Shown in pieces: positions 24,441 to 35,367 of a stretch of 64,000 nucleotides of DNA. This DNA comes from Desulfarculaceae bacterium (GTDB taxonomy: Bacteria > Desulfobacterota > Desulfarculia > Desulfarculales > Desulfarculaceae): contig JAHLKT010000006.1 in assembly GCA_020444545.1 (NCBI GenBank), positions 124,001 to 188,000 on the forward strand. The letters are read 5' to 3'. The translations under genes and the position numbers were made by a program. Under the pieces are notes generated by a model, which was not told the DNA's origin, did not search any database, and worked only from the letters and a program-made list of their open reading frames with translations. Every line of letters starts with the position of its first letter. Position 1 is the first letter of the stretch.

Positions 24441-25931
24441 CTACTTCTTCTGGCGCAGCTCCAGCCAGTCGTGCATCTGCTGCACCGTATTGCCCAGCTC
24501 CCAGCGCCCCTGGTCGAACACCCCCATGTCCGCGCCCATCATGGCCGAGGCGAAGCGGGTGGAGTTGGCGTAGAAGAGCCATTGCTGGGTCCACACCCGC
24601 TCGATGTATTCGTCGAACGGGCTCTGCCCCTGGGCCAGGCCCTTGGCCAGGCCCTGGTCCCAGGCGGCCAGCATCAGGCGCGTGGCGGCCAGGACCATGG
24701 CGTCCGCGTCCTTGGTGCTCTGCTCCAGGCGGGCGAACTGCCCCTGCACCCAGCCCTTGGAGTGACAGGCGCCGCACACCTTGGCCATGCGCGCCTTGCG
24801 CTCGGCCTGCTCGCCCGGCCCGATGAGGAACTTGGCCGCCGGCTGCCCGCTCAGGGTGGTGGCCAGGCTCAGGCCGTCGGCGTTTTTTATCTTCCAGGTC
24901 TCGGGCTCCTTGGGCATGGGGTGGGAGGAGATCAGCCCCAGCAGGCGCACCCAGATGCGGTCGGTCATCTGGTGGCTGCGCGCGGCTATCTGGTTGCCCG
25001 CCGCGTCCACCAGCAGGCTGGCGTGGCAGGCGGCGCAGGTGGGCGCGGTGAAGTCCTTGCCCGGCGTCCAGGGCACCTTGGCCATGTCCCACTGCTTGTG
25101 CATGGCGTAGAAGATGTTGCCGTGCTTGGAGACCTGATAGACCTTGTACACCGGCACGTCCGGCCCCTTATGGCACTCGGAGCAGGTGTAGGGCGAGCGG
25201 GCCATCTCTATGGCGAACTGGTGCCGGGTGTGGCAGGCGCTGCACGAGCCCAGGCTGTTGTCCGGGTTCTTGCGCCCCACCCCCCGGTTGGGCCAACCGC
25301 TCAGCTTGGGGAAGCTCATCTCGCCGAAGTTGGGGTCATCGCGCTTTACCATGCCCAGCACCTTCACTTCGGTGCCGTGGCAATAGAGACAGGACTCGGC
25401 CTCCGTGGCCGGGTGGGGCTGGGCCGTGGCCACCTTGATCCCGGTCACGCTCATCACCCCGTTCACCTGGTTGGCCAGGTTCATGTACACCGGGTTGTTG
25501 AGCAGGTTGCCCCGGGCGTGGGCCATGAGATTTTTGTTGTATTGCTGCTCTTCAATGGGGTGGCAGGTGGCGCAGTCCTTGGGCGAGACCACCACGTGCA
25601 CCTTGGCGTCGCCGTGGTCAAAGGTGTCGGCGTGGGTCTTGGGGTTCAGGGTGTGGCACTCGGCGCAGCCCACAGCCACGTTCATCAGCGCGGCCGGGAC
25701 CTTCTTGGCCGACACCCGCCGGGCCGCCTCTGGCTCCTTGAGGGCCTGGGCCACCGTCTTTTGGGCCATGCGCCCCCGCCGCCAGTCGGCCACGATGGCC
25801 GGGGTGGCGTCGGCGTGGCAGTCCAGGCAGGCCTGGGTGGCCTCGCTGATGGGGGCGTCGGCCCCCAGGGCCGGGACGGCCAGGAAAGAGGCGAGGCACA
25901 GGCAGGCCAGCAAACAGAACAGGGGACGCAT
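24441..25931 (-). CDS. Octaheme cytochrome c of the hydroxylamine oxidoreductase (HAO) family
   Basis: 496 residues with a signal peptide (cut after ALGA, about residue 24), so periplasmic. Eight CXXCH heme sites begin at residues 35, 89, 120, 181, 230, 250, 299 and 386; the fourth (CLYCH) sits where HAO carries its catalytic heme. The long helical C-terminus (WTQQWLFYANSTRFASAMMG) also fits the family. HAO relatives of this kind, without the cross-linking tyrosine, reduce nitrite or hydroxylamine in anaerobes, but I cannot prove absence of the tyrosine or fix the substrate by eye. No quinol dehydrogenase partner (NrfH/NapC) is adjacent; ferritin follows upstream. Confidence 0.82.
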   Translation of the reverse strand: MRPLFCLLACLCLASFLAVPALGADAPISEATQACLDCHADATPAIVADWRRGRMAQKTVAQALKEPEAARRVSAKKVPAALMNVAVGCAECHTLNPKTHADTFDHGDAKVHVVVSPKDCATCHPIEEQQYNKNLMAHARGNLLNNPVYMNLANQVNGVMSVTGIKVATAQPHPATEAESCLYCHGTEVKVLGMVKRDDPNFGEMSFPKLSGWPNRGVGRKNPDNSLGSCSACHTRHQFAIEMARSPYTCSECHKGPDVPVYKVYQVSKHGNIFYAMHKQWDMAKVPWTPGKDFTAPTCAACHASLLVDAAGNQIAARSHQMTDRIWVRLLGLISSHPMPKEPETWKIKNADGLSLATTLSGQPAAKFLIGPGEQAERKARMAKVCGACHSKGWVQGQFARLEQSTKDADAMVLAATRLMLAAWDQGLAKGLAQGQSPFDEYIERVWTQQWLFYANSTRFASAMMGADMGVFDQGRWELGNTVQQMHDWLELRQKK

Positions 25932-25947
25932 GGCGGCTCCTAGGGGG

Positions 25948-26463
25948 CTAGATGGTCAGCCAGATGGGCGGGGTGAATACCCGGGCGGCCAGCTCGTTGT
26001 CCAGCATGAGGATGGTGCCGGGGTTGTCCGCCGCGTGCTTCATCTTGCCCACCATGTCCGCGGCCGAGGACTCCTCCTCCACCTGCTCGTCGATGAACCA
26101 CTTCAAGAAGCTCACCGTGGCGTGGTCCTTGATCTCCATGGCCAGGTCCATGAGCCCGTTGATCAGGCCGGTCACCTTGGCCTCGTGGGCGGCCACGGCC
26201 GAGAACACGGCCAGGGGGCTGTCCCACTCGGTGGGCGGGCCGTCGATGGCGCTCAAGGTCACCCGGCCGCCGCGCTCGTTCACGTACTTGTAGAACTTGA
26301 AAACGTGGGTCCACTCCTCCTGGGACTGCACCCGCATCCAGTGGGACATGCCCGGCAGCTGCTGAGCGTCGAACCAGGTGGCCATGGACATGTACAGATA
26401 GGCCGAGTAGATCTCAGCGTTGATCTGGCCGTTGATGGCGGCCTCCATTTTTTGGTCGAGCAT
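25948..26463 (-). CDS. Bacterial ferritin (FtnA type)
   Basis: 171 residues. Iron-storage four-helix protein. Starts MLDQKMEAAINGQINAEIYSAYLYMSM (shown in part), with ferroxidase residues visible as E in NAEIYSAYLY, the EEWTHVFKFYKYVNERGG helix (glutamate and histidine) and EQVEEESSAADMV. ATG 26463 is chosen for its CGGGAG site; the frame is open further upstream but lacks support. Co-directional with, and 16 bases ahead of, the octaheme cytochrome gene. Confidence 0.92.
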   Translation of the reverse strand: MLDQKMEAAINGQINAEIYSAYLYMSMATWFDAQQLPGMSHWMRVQSQEEWTHVFKFYKYVNERGGRVTLSAIDGPPTEWDSPLAVFSAVAAHEAKVTGLINGLMDLAMEIKDHATVSFLKWFIDEQVEEESSAADMVGKMKHAADNPGTILMLDNELAARVFTPPIWLTI

Positions 26464-26569
26464 AACCGGCTCCCGGATGGTGGTTGATTGGGCGGGGCGC
26501 TCCCCCAAAGGAGAACGCTTATCTAAAAACTACCTATTTCGCCTGTCCGGCACAAGCGGAGATAATTCA

Positions 26570-26606
26570 CAAAAAACCCGCCGCCCCGGCGAAGCGGGAC
26601 GGCGGG
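26570..26606 (-). terminator. Intrinsic terminator after carbonic anhydrase
   Basis: CCCGCCG (26577-26583) pairs with CGGCGGG (26600-26606); read on the minus strand the stem is followed by six U (26571-26576). Confidence 0.8.
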
Positions 26607-26630
26607 CGGTCGCTTGCGGTTTGCTGGGCC

Positions 26631-27416
26631 CTAGTTGATGGTCACCGTGGCCTTCATGGCCCGCTTGGGGTTCTTCTCGGCCGCCTTGAGTATCTCGTCC
26701 ACCTTGGCCTGGGGCAGCCAGTGCACCTTGCCGTCGGCCAGGTCGTAGAGGGCGCCCTTCACCAACACCTTCTTGGCCGCCGCCATCTCGCGGGTGGCCG
26801 CGCTGTTCACGAACAAGTCGCTAATGGCCTGGTACACGTTCTGCTCGATGGCAAAGGGCACCACCTCCGCTCCCTTAGCCTGGGGGTGGGCCTTCATGGC
26901 CGCGGCCACCGCCGGGAAGATGGGCTTGACCAGGGGCGGGATGTTGCTTTCCAGGGTCATTTTCTGGCCCTGGGAGGCGGCGGTCACTGCGGCCACCGCG
27001 CCGCAGCGGGTGTGGCCCAGGACCACCAGCACCGGGGTGTACACGTGGGCCAGGCCGTACTCGATGGTGCCGATCTCATCGGTCTGGGCCACGTTGCCCG
27101 CCACGCGGATCACGAACAGGTCCATGATGCCCGCGTCGAAGATCATCTCCACCGGCACCCGCGAGTCCGAGCAGCTCAGGATGGTGGCGTAGGCGTGCTC
27201 GCCCTGGTTGCCAACGTTGGCCAGCTGGATTCGGGCCGCGTCCTGGTGCTTGCGCAGGGGCTTGCCGTCGATGAAGCGCGCGTTGCCGTCCTTGAGCATT
27301 TGCAGGGCTTTTTCCGGCGAGGGTTTGACGTACTTGCCAGCGGCCAGGGCCGGGGACAGGCAGGTCAAGCCGAACAGGGCGCTCAGTGCCAAGACGGCCC
27401 AAGTCTTTTTAGGCAT
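26631..27416 (-). CDS. Periplasmic beta-class carbonic anhydrase
   Basis: 261 residues with a clear signal peptide (KKTWAVLALSALFGLTCL, then SPALAAG). Zinc ligands are in ILSCSDSRVPVE and LGHTRCGAV, the beta-class signature, with the Asp-Arg pair intact. It interconverts carbon dioxide and bicarbonate outside the cytoplasm. ATG 27416 is preferred over an in-frame TTG six bases earlier because of the AAGGA spacing. Bounded by terminators on both sides, so it is a single-gene unit. A bicarbonate supply for carboxylation or acetogenic or sulfate-reducing growth is plausible. Confidence 0.92.
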   Translation of the reverse strand: MPKKTWAVLALSALFGLTCLSPALAAGKYVKPSPEKALQMLKDGNARFIDGKPLRKHQDAARIQLANVGNQGEHAYATILSCSDSRVPVEMIFDAGIMDLFVIRVAGNVAQTDEIGTIEYGLAHVYTPVLVVLGHTRCGAVAAVTAASQGQKMTLESNIPPLVKPIFPAVAAAMKAHPQAKGAEVVPFAIEQNVYQAISDLFVNSAATREMAAAKKVLVKGALYDLADGKVHWLPQAKVDEILKAAEKNPKRAMKATVTIN

Positions 27417-27536
27417 TTCCAAATTCCTTTATGTATAGCGGGCCTCGCCGCTGGGTGGGGTTGCCCCGGTGCCGAACCGGCTGGGGCCTATACTTAATTG
27501 TAAGCCCTCGCTCCGGCCGAAGTACGCATGAATCAT

Positions 27537-27572
27537 AAAAAAACCCGCCGCCCCGGGGTGCGGGGCGGCGGG
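27537..27572 (-). terminator. Intrinsic terminator after the pycB-like gene
   Basis: An 11-bp perfect GC stem (27544-27554 with 27562-27572) followed on the minus strand by seven U (27537-27543). Confidence 0.88.
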
Positions 27573-27600
27573 TGAATGGGCTGGTTTCAGCGGGGGCCGC

Positions 27601-29097
27601 TTACTTGGCCAAGAGCTCCTTCTTGCACTTGGCCAGGGCCTCGTCTTCGGCCTTGACCTGCTCCAGGGTCTTGGGCTCCATGGCCGCGGGCCGGGGAGCC
27701 ACCCCGTGCTTGATCTTAACGAACTCGGTGCCGGTCTGGTCGTAGATGGCCGCGGTCATCACGTCGAACTTGTCGGTGTCGGGGATATCGGCCACGCGGG
27801 CCTTGGCCGCTTCCATCTCCGGCTCCAGGATGTCGGCCGGGCGGGCGTCAAAGGGCTCCTTGCCATACTTGTAGCCCTTGAGAATCTTGGCCCGCAGCTC
27901 GGGGTCCACCTTAGTGGGGGTCTTGCCGTAGAGGCCGTAGGCCAGGCCCTTGGTCTCGTTGGTCACCATCTTGTACTTGCCGAACAACACGTTCAACACC
28001 GCCTGCACGCCCACGATCTGGCTGGTGGGGGTGACCAGGGGAGGGGTGCCCAGCTCGTGGCGGGTGTTGGCCACTTCCGCGTACACCTCGTCCAGGCGGT
28101 CCAGGGCGTTGGCGTCCCTGAGCTGGCTTTGCAGGTTGGAGATCATGCCGCCGGGCACCTGGTGCACCAGCACGTTGGTGTCGATGGGGGCCATCTTGTT
28201 GGGCATCCAGTAGTCGCGGTACTTGGGCGCCACCTTCTCCAGCTCCTGGGCCGCCTTGAGCAGCAGGTCCAGGTTCAGGCCGGGATCGCGCGGGGTGCCT
28301 TCCAGGGCCACCATGATCGGCTCCACCGCCGGGTGGCTGGTGCGCAGGGCAAAGGGCGCGATGCAGGTGTCGATGATGTCCACGCCCGCCTCGGCCGCCT
28401 TGAGCATGGCCATGCAGGCCATGCCGCTGGTGTAGTGGCTGTGCAGGTGGATGGGGGTCTTGGTGGCCTTCTTGAGGGCGCTGACCAGCTTGAAGGCGTC
28501 GTAGGGCGCGATGATGCCGGCCATGTCCTTGATGCAGATGCTGTCCGCGCCCATGTCGTCGAGCTGCCTGGCCTTGTCCAGGTAATACTCCAGGTTGAAC
28601 ACCGGACCGCCCATCTTGCGCTCGGTCAGAGTGTAGCAGATGGTGCCCTGGAAGTGCTCGCCGTTGGCCTTGACGCGCTCCACCACCGTCTCGAAGTTGC
28701 GGTAGTCATTGAGCGCGTCGAACACGCGGAACACGTTGATGCCCGCCTCGCAGGACAGGTCCACGAATTCGCGGGCCACGTCGTCGGCGTAGTTGCGGTA
28801 GCCCACCAGGTTCTGGCCCCGGAGCAGCATGGAGAAGGGGGTCTTGGGGGCATACTTGCGCAGGGTGCGGGGGCGCTCCCAGGGGTCCTCGCCCAAGAAG
28901 CGGCTCATGGCGTCGAAGGTGGCCCCGCCCCATACCTCCATGGCCCAGAACCCGGCGTCGTCCATCAGCTCGATGGCCGGAATCATGTCCTCGGTGCGCA
29001 TCCGGGTCGCGAACAGGCTCTGGGTGCCGTCGCGCAGGGTGAGGTCCTGAACCTTCAGCGGTGTGGGGTTGCCGCCCCAATCAAAATCCTGCGTCAT
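27601..29097 (-). CDS. Pyruvate carboxylase subunit B / oxaloacetate decarboxylase alpha-type carboxyltransferase
   Basis: 498 residues. Carboxyltransferase that moves carboxyl groups between biotin and pyruvate. Seen: LTLRDGTQSLFATRMRTEDM, MEVWGGATFDAM, the metal-site KDMAGIIAPYDAFKLVSALK, HLHSHYTSGMA, and the PycA/OadA conserved C-part. It ends without the biotinyl domain (no MKM lysine motif), so a separate carrier protein is needed. Strong AAGGAGGGG site before ATG 29097. Whether it works in anaplerosis or sodium-pumping decarboxylation cannot be read from this locus. Confidence 0.93.
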   Translation of the reverse strand: MTQDFDWGGNPTPLKVQDLTLRDGTQSLFATRMRTEDMIPAIELMDDAGFWAMEVWGGATFDAMSRFLGEDPWERPRTLRKYAPKTPFSMLLRGQNLVGYRNYADDVAREFVDLSCEAGINVFRVFDALNDYRNFETVVERVKANGEHFQGTICYTLTERKMGGPVFNLEYYLDKARQLDDMGADSICIKDMAGIIAPYDAFKLVSALKKATKTPIHLHSHYTSGMACMAMLKAAEAGVDIIDTCIAPFALRTSHPAVEPIMVALEGTPRDPGLNLDLLLKAAQELEKVAPKYRDYWMPNKMAPIDTNVLVHQVPGGMISNLQSQLRDANALDRLDEVYAEVANTRHELGTPPLVTPTSQIVGVQAVLNVLFGKYKMVTNETKGLAYGLYGKTPTKVDPELRAKILKGYKYGKEPFDARPADILEPEMEAAKARVADIPDTDKFDVMTAAIYDQTGTEFVKIKHGVAPRPAAMEPKTLEQVKAEDEALAKCKKELLAK

Positions 29098-29211
29098 GCT
29101 TATCCCCTCCTTTTTGCCCCGGCGGCAAGCCGGAGATCTAAATTGCATTGCTTGATTTATTGCCCGGAGAGCCGGACTCGCTCGATCCGTTTCTGCCGGA
29201 TGGAACTCTTA

Positions 29212-29240
29212 ACTTTAAAGGCGACCCGGGGTTCAGTCAA
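29212..29240 (-). promoter_or_regulatory. Promoter for the pycB-like gene
   Basis: On the minus strand TTGACT (29240-29235), 17-base spacer, TAAAGT (29217-29212). Divergent from the promoter at 29264. Confidence 0.6.
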
Positions 29241-29263
29241 GAGACGCCCGAATGGCGGCCCTC

Positions 29264-29292
29264 TTGTTAATGCCGCTGCGCGGTGCTATGGT
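29264..29292 (+). promoter_or_regulatory. Promoter for the DHH phosphoesterase gene
   Basis: TTGTTA (29264-29269), 17-base spacer, TATGGT (29287-29292), back to back with the pycB-like promoter. Confidence 0.55.
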
Positions 29293-29346
29293 TTATTCGC
29301 CCCTATCAACCGGATGAGGGGTTTTATTTTTTTTCAAGGGATGGCA

Positions 29347-30381
29347 ATGGCCAAGGCACCCGCGAAAAACGGCGGCAAGACCCGCCGGCCGGGCGAGATG
29401 GTAAAGCGCCTGCTGGGGCGTTTCGGGCCCGAGGACCGCGTGCTAATCGTGATCGCGGCCGACCCCGACGCCCTGGCCTCGGCCCTGGCCTTCAAGCGCC
29501 TGTTGTGGCGTAAAGCGGCCAACGTGACCATTGCCAACGTGAACACCATCACCCGGCCCGACAACCTGGCCATGGTGCGCCTGCTCTCCATCCCCCTGGT
29601 GTCCTTGTCGGAGGTGGACCCCGCCGCCTTCAGCAAGAAGGTGATGCTCGACAGCCAGCCTCACCACCACGAGGCCTTCAAGGAGCTCAAACTGGACGTG
29701 ATCATCGATCACCATCCCTTGGGCGACGCCTCCAGCGCGGCGGGCTTCGTGGACATACGCCCCCGCTACGGGGCCACCTCCAGCATGATGACCGAGTATC
29801 TCCGGGGCGCGCGCATCAAGCCCTCCAGCCGCCTGGCCACCGCGCTCACCTACGGCATCAAGACCGACACTGCCAGCTTTGGCCGCCCCTCCCTCTTGGA
29901 GGACGTGCAGGCCTTCCAATATCTGTTCCCCAAGTCCAACGGCTCGGTGCTGCGCAAGATCGAGTTCAGCGAGATGCGCCTGAAGGACCTGGCCCTGTTG
30001 CACCTGGCCCTGGACCGCTTCGTGGTGCGCAAGCACTCCATGTACGTGCACCTGGGCGACGTATCCTCGCCGGACAACCTGGTGCAGATCGCCGACTTCT
30101 TCCTTCGGGTGGACTCGGTGGACACCTGCGCGGTGAGCGGGGTGCACCAGGACAAGCTGGTGGTGATCATGCGCAGCGCGGCCTACCGCACCAACGTGGG
30201 CACCATCGCCGAGGCGGCCTTTGGCGACGTGGGCCCGGCCGGCGGCCACAAGGCCATGGCCCGGGCCGAGATACCCATCGCGGCGATCAGGAAATCGTGC
30301 AAGGAAGCCACCGACGAGTCCATGGCCCGCTTTGTCATGCGCCGCCTGGCCAAGGCGGCCAACCCTAAGAAAAAAGACTAG
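29347..30381 (+). CDS. DHH-family phosphoesterase (nanoRNase/RecJ-like)
   Basis: 344 residues. DHH motifs: IVIAADPDALASALAFKRLL near the start, VMLDSQPHHHEAF, and LDVIIDHHPLGDASSAAGFV, which carry the manganese ligands; a DHHA1-like C-terminus follows (CAVSGVHQDKLVVIMRS; AFGDVGPAGGHKAMARAEI). Relatives cleave short RNA, cyclic dinucleotides or phosphoadenosine phosphate; the exact substrate is not evident. Start ATG 29347 fits the AAGGG site; ATG 29341 is possible. The reading frame is open far upstream, but that part is antisense to the pycB-like gene. Confidence 0.88.
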   Translation: MAKAPAKNGGKTRRPGEMVKRLLGRFGPEDRVLIVIAADPDALASALAFKRLLWRKAANVTIANVNTITRPDNLAMVRLLSIPLVSLSEVDPAAFSKKVMLDSQPHHHEAFKELKLDVIIDHHPLGDASSAAGFVDIRPRYGATSSMMTEYLRGARIKPSSRLATALTYGIKTDTASFGRPSLLEDVQAFQYLFPKSNGSVLRKIEFSEMRLKDLALLHLALDRFVVRKHSMYVHLGDVSSPDNLVQIADFFLRVDSVDTCAVSGVHQDKLVVIMRSAAYRTNVGTIAEAAFGDVGPAGGHKAMARAEIPIAAIRKSCKEATDESMARFVMRRLAKAANPKKKD

Positions 30382-30412
30382 GCCCCGCGTCCCCTCTACA
30401 AATAAACCTCTT

Positions 30413-30426
30413 TAACCGAACGGTTA
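30413..30426. promoter_or_regulatory. Interrupted palindrome, possible repressor operator
   Basis: TAACCG-AA-CGGTTA, six-base arms with two-base centre, resembling half-sites of TetR-type operators. Followed by GTAAAGTTAAAGTTAA-type repeats and a TATAGG (30448-30453) upstream of the gene at 30575. Confidence 0.4.
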
Positions 30427-30574
30427 GTTGGTAAAGTTAAAGTTAATTATAGGTGGCTGGGTGCCTTCCCAGCCCTGCCTCTGAACCCGGCCGGGCGGCG
30501 AGCCCGGTGGTATAATCCACATCACCGGAGCGCGCTCATGCCGCGCTAATCGCAACCCTTGGCAACGGGTCGAC

Positions 30575-30916
30575 ATGCTCCGCATCATCACAAGTATGCT
30601 CGGGGTGCTGGGGCTCAGCGTGATCATCACCGAGTCGCTAAACCACTTCCATCTTTTCGGCTTTCCCCTGAAGATTCCCTACCTGGCCGTTCCCGGCTTG
30701 CTCATCTACCTCTGGTACGAGTTCAGCGAGAACATCCTGCCCGGATGGATGGAGCGGCGGCCCGGGTCCGTGCCCAAACTGGCCCGGATGATCCAGGCCA
30801 ACCGGATCGTCATCTTTCTTTTGTTCATCGGCTTGGCGGTGCTCCTGCCCCTGCTCTGGTGGGGGGTGATAAGGAAAATGGCCGCCATGGCCAACCAGGG
30901 TAAGGTGGTCTATTAG
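30575..30916 (+). CDS. Small two-span membrane protein of unknown function
   Basis: 113 residues with three hydrophobic stretches: a short one at the N-terminus (ITSMLGVLGLSVIIT), one around residues 38-50 (PYLAVPGLLIYLWY) and one near 78-98 (IVIFLLFIGLAVLLPLLWW). No motif I know. Its 3' neighbour fabH is convergent, 73 bases away. It stands alone behind the palindrome at 30413 and an AT-rich leader. Confidence 0.55.
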   Translation: MLRIITSMLGVLGLSVIITESLNHFHLFGFPLKIPYLAVPGLLIYLWYEFSENILPGWMERRPGSVPKLARMIQANRIVIFLLFIGLAVLLPLLWWGVIRKMAAMANQGKVVY

Positions 30917-30989
30917 TCCCCTAAATGCGTAAGCGCCGCCCGCCCGGAGGCGAAAGCGGCGCTCGTGGCACGAATATGTGTGTTGGGCC

Positions 30990-31982
30990 CTAGAACTCGA
31001 TCAGGGCGCTGCCCCAGGTGAGCCCGCCGCCGAAAACGGTGATCACCGCCCGGTCGCCGGGTTTGATGCGGCCGCTGGACACGGCCTCGGCCAGGGCGAT
31101 GGCGCTGGAGGCCGAGGAAATGTTGCCGTAGCGGTCCACCGTGATCACGAAGCGCTCGAAGTCCACGTCCAAACGCTTGGCCACGGCCTGGAGCATACGC
31201 AGGTTGGCCTGGTGGGGGATGAAGTGGTCCACGTCGTCCAGGGTCAGGCCGTGGCGCTCCAGCATGATGGTCGCCGACTCGGCGAAGTACTTCACCGCCA
31301 CCCGCACCGAGGCCGAGGCCTCGATCATCTTCAGGGTGTGCAGCTTGGCGTCCACTGATTCGTAGGTAATGGGCGTGGTCTTGGAACCGCCGCCGGGCAT
31401 GAGCAGGTTCTGACCGTTGGCCCCGTCGGTGCCCAGGTAGGTGTCCACCAGGCGGGGCCTGGCCGTGTCGTCGGCCGCGGTGAGCACCGCCGCGCCGGCC
31501 CCGTCGCCCCACAGGATGCAGTTGGAGCGGTCGGTCCAGTCCTGCACCCGGCTCATGACCTCGCTGGCCACCACCAAAACCGTCTTGGCCATGCCGCACT
31601 GAATGTAGCGGGAGGCCACGTCCAGGCCAAAGACAAATCCGCTGCACGCGGCGGTCACGTCGAAGCTGATCGCCTGGGGCGCGTCCATCTTGGCCTGTAG
31701 CCAGTTGGCCGCCGAGGGGCAGTGGGTGTCCGGGGTGATGGTGGCCATGATGATGTAGTCCAGGTCCGCGTCGCTCACCCCGGCCATCTCCATGGCCTGG
31801 CGGGCGGCGGGCAGGGCCAGGTCGCTGGCCGCCTGGTCAGGGGCGGCCACGCGGCGCTCGCTCACGCCGGTGCGCTTCACGATCCAGTCGTGGGTGGTGT
31901 CCAGGGTCTGTTCAAGGTCGTAGTTGGTCAGAACTTTTTCGGGCAGATAACAACCGGTGCCCGCGAGACGGATGGGGACCAT
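30990..31982 (-). CDS. fabH: Beta-ketoacyl-ACP synthase III (FabH family)
   Basis: 330 residues. Condenses an acyl-CoA with malonyl-ACP. The catalytic triad is visible: Cys in VTAACSGFVFGLDVA, His in FIPHQANLRML and Asn in YGNISSASSAIAL; the N-terminal LPEKVLTNYDLEQTLDTTHD and RTGVSERRVAA also fit. Normal length. It lies outside any fatty-acid operon and behind a hairpin after ppdK, so a special starter unit or secondary product role is possible. Confidence 0.92.
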   Translation of the reverse strand: MVPIRLAGTGCYLPEKVLTNYDLEQTLDTTHDWIVKRTGVSERRVAAPDQAASDLALPAARQAMEMAGVSDADLDYIIMATITPDTHCPSAANWLQAKMDAPQAISFDVTAACSGFVFGLDVASRYIQCGMAKTVLVVASEVMSRVQDWTDRSNCILWGDGAGAAVLTAADDTARPRLVDTYLGTDGANGQNLLMPGGGSKTTPITYESVDAKLHTLKMIEASASVRVAVKYFAESATIMLERHGLTLDDVDHFIPHQANLRMLQAVAKRLDVDFERFVITVDRYGNISSASSAIALAEAVSSGRIKPGDRAVITVFGGGLTWGSALIEF

Positions 31983-32008
31983 CGGACTCTCCGCGACTGT
32001 GCGCCAGC

Positions 32009-32042
32009 GGGCCGCGCTCCCCGCTTTTGGGGAGCGCGGCCC
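32009..32042 (-). terminator. 14-bp GC hairpin between ppdK and fabH
   Basis: GGGCCGCGCTCCCC (32009-32022) pairs perfectly with 32029-32042 over a six-base loop. No U-run follows on the minus strand, so it may end ppdK transcription with Rho or act as a processing site. Confidence 0.55.
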
Positions 32043-32058
32043 GTTGTAGGTTTATGGA

Positions 32059-34797
<2,739 letters not shown>

Positions 34798-34826
34798 GGT
34801 AGTCCTCCTAGGACACTAATAACACT

Positions 34827-34858
34827 AAAAGAAAGCCCACAGGGCCCGGCGAGGCCCT
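34827..34858 (-). terminator. Terminator after the aminotransferase-hom operon
   Basis: AGGGCC (34841-34846) pairs with GGCCCT (34853-34858); a U-rich stretch follows on the minus strand (34827-34834). Confidence 0.6.
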
Positions 34859-34947
34859 TTGAGAATTACGCCGGTTGCGGGCGGCTACAGACACAAGATC
34901 GTTGCATAATAACACAGGCCCCAGGACCCCCACCAGGGAGCCGGGGA

Positions 34948-35367
34948 TTAGTTCTCCAAGTGCGGTTCCAACAGCGGCGCGACCCAGGAGGGCAGGGGCT
35001 TCACCCTGCCGGTTTGGTCCACGCAGCCGTGCACCGTGAAGCCGGACACCAGCAAGGTTTCCTCGGCACCTTCTTGGTCCGCCTTGCCCAATATCCGGTA
35101 ATCGAAGCGCAGGGAGGCCCGCTTGATCCAAGCCACCTCGGCTTCGACAAAAATTAGCTGATCATAAATTGCCGAGTGGTGATAACGCAAGTGGGCTTCG
35201 GTGACCGCCAGGTGCAAACCCTCGGCGGCCAGATCGGTGTAGGGGCGCCCGGTGGAGCGCATCAGCTCGGCGCGGCCCAGCTCGAAAAAACGCAGATAAT
35301 TGCCGTAGTACACCACGTTCATGGCGTCCACGTCGCCGAATAGGGGCCGCGCGGCCACGCGGTGCAT
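34948..35367 (-). CDS. Acyl-CoA thioesterase of the YbgC/FadM type
   Basis: 139 residues, hotdog fold. The start matches the family: MHRVAARPLFGDVDAMNVVYY (in part), with the catalytic aspartate in DVDAMNVVYYGNYLRFFE. No signal peptide. It overlaps the previous gene by one base (TAATG), so is coupled to it, and ends the operon at the terminator at 34827. Substrate unknown. Confidence 0.88.
   Translation of the reverse strand: MHRVAARPLFGDVDAMNVVYYGNYLRFFELGRAELMRSTGRPYTDLAAEGLHLAVTEAHLRYHHSAIYDQLIFVEAEVAWIKRASLRFDYRILGKADQEGAEETLLVSGFTVHGCVDQTGRVKPLPSWVAPLLEPHLEN

Noticed and set aside
27706-29340. Open frame continuing upstream of the DHH gene for over 500 codons on the plus strand
   Set aside because: It is antisense to the pycB-like gene; the composition is typical of a GC-rich shadow frame. 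The real gene starts at 29347.
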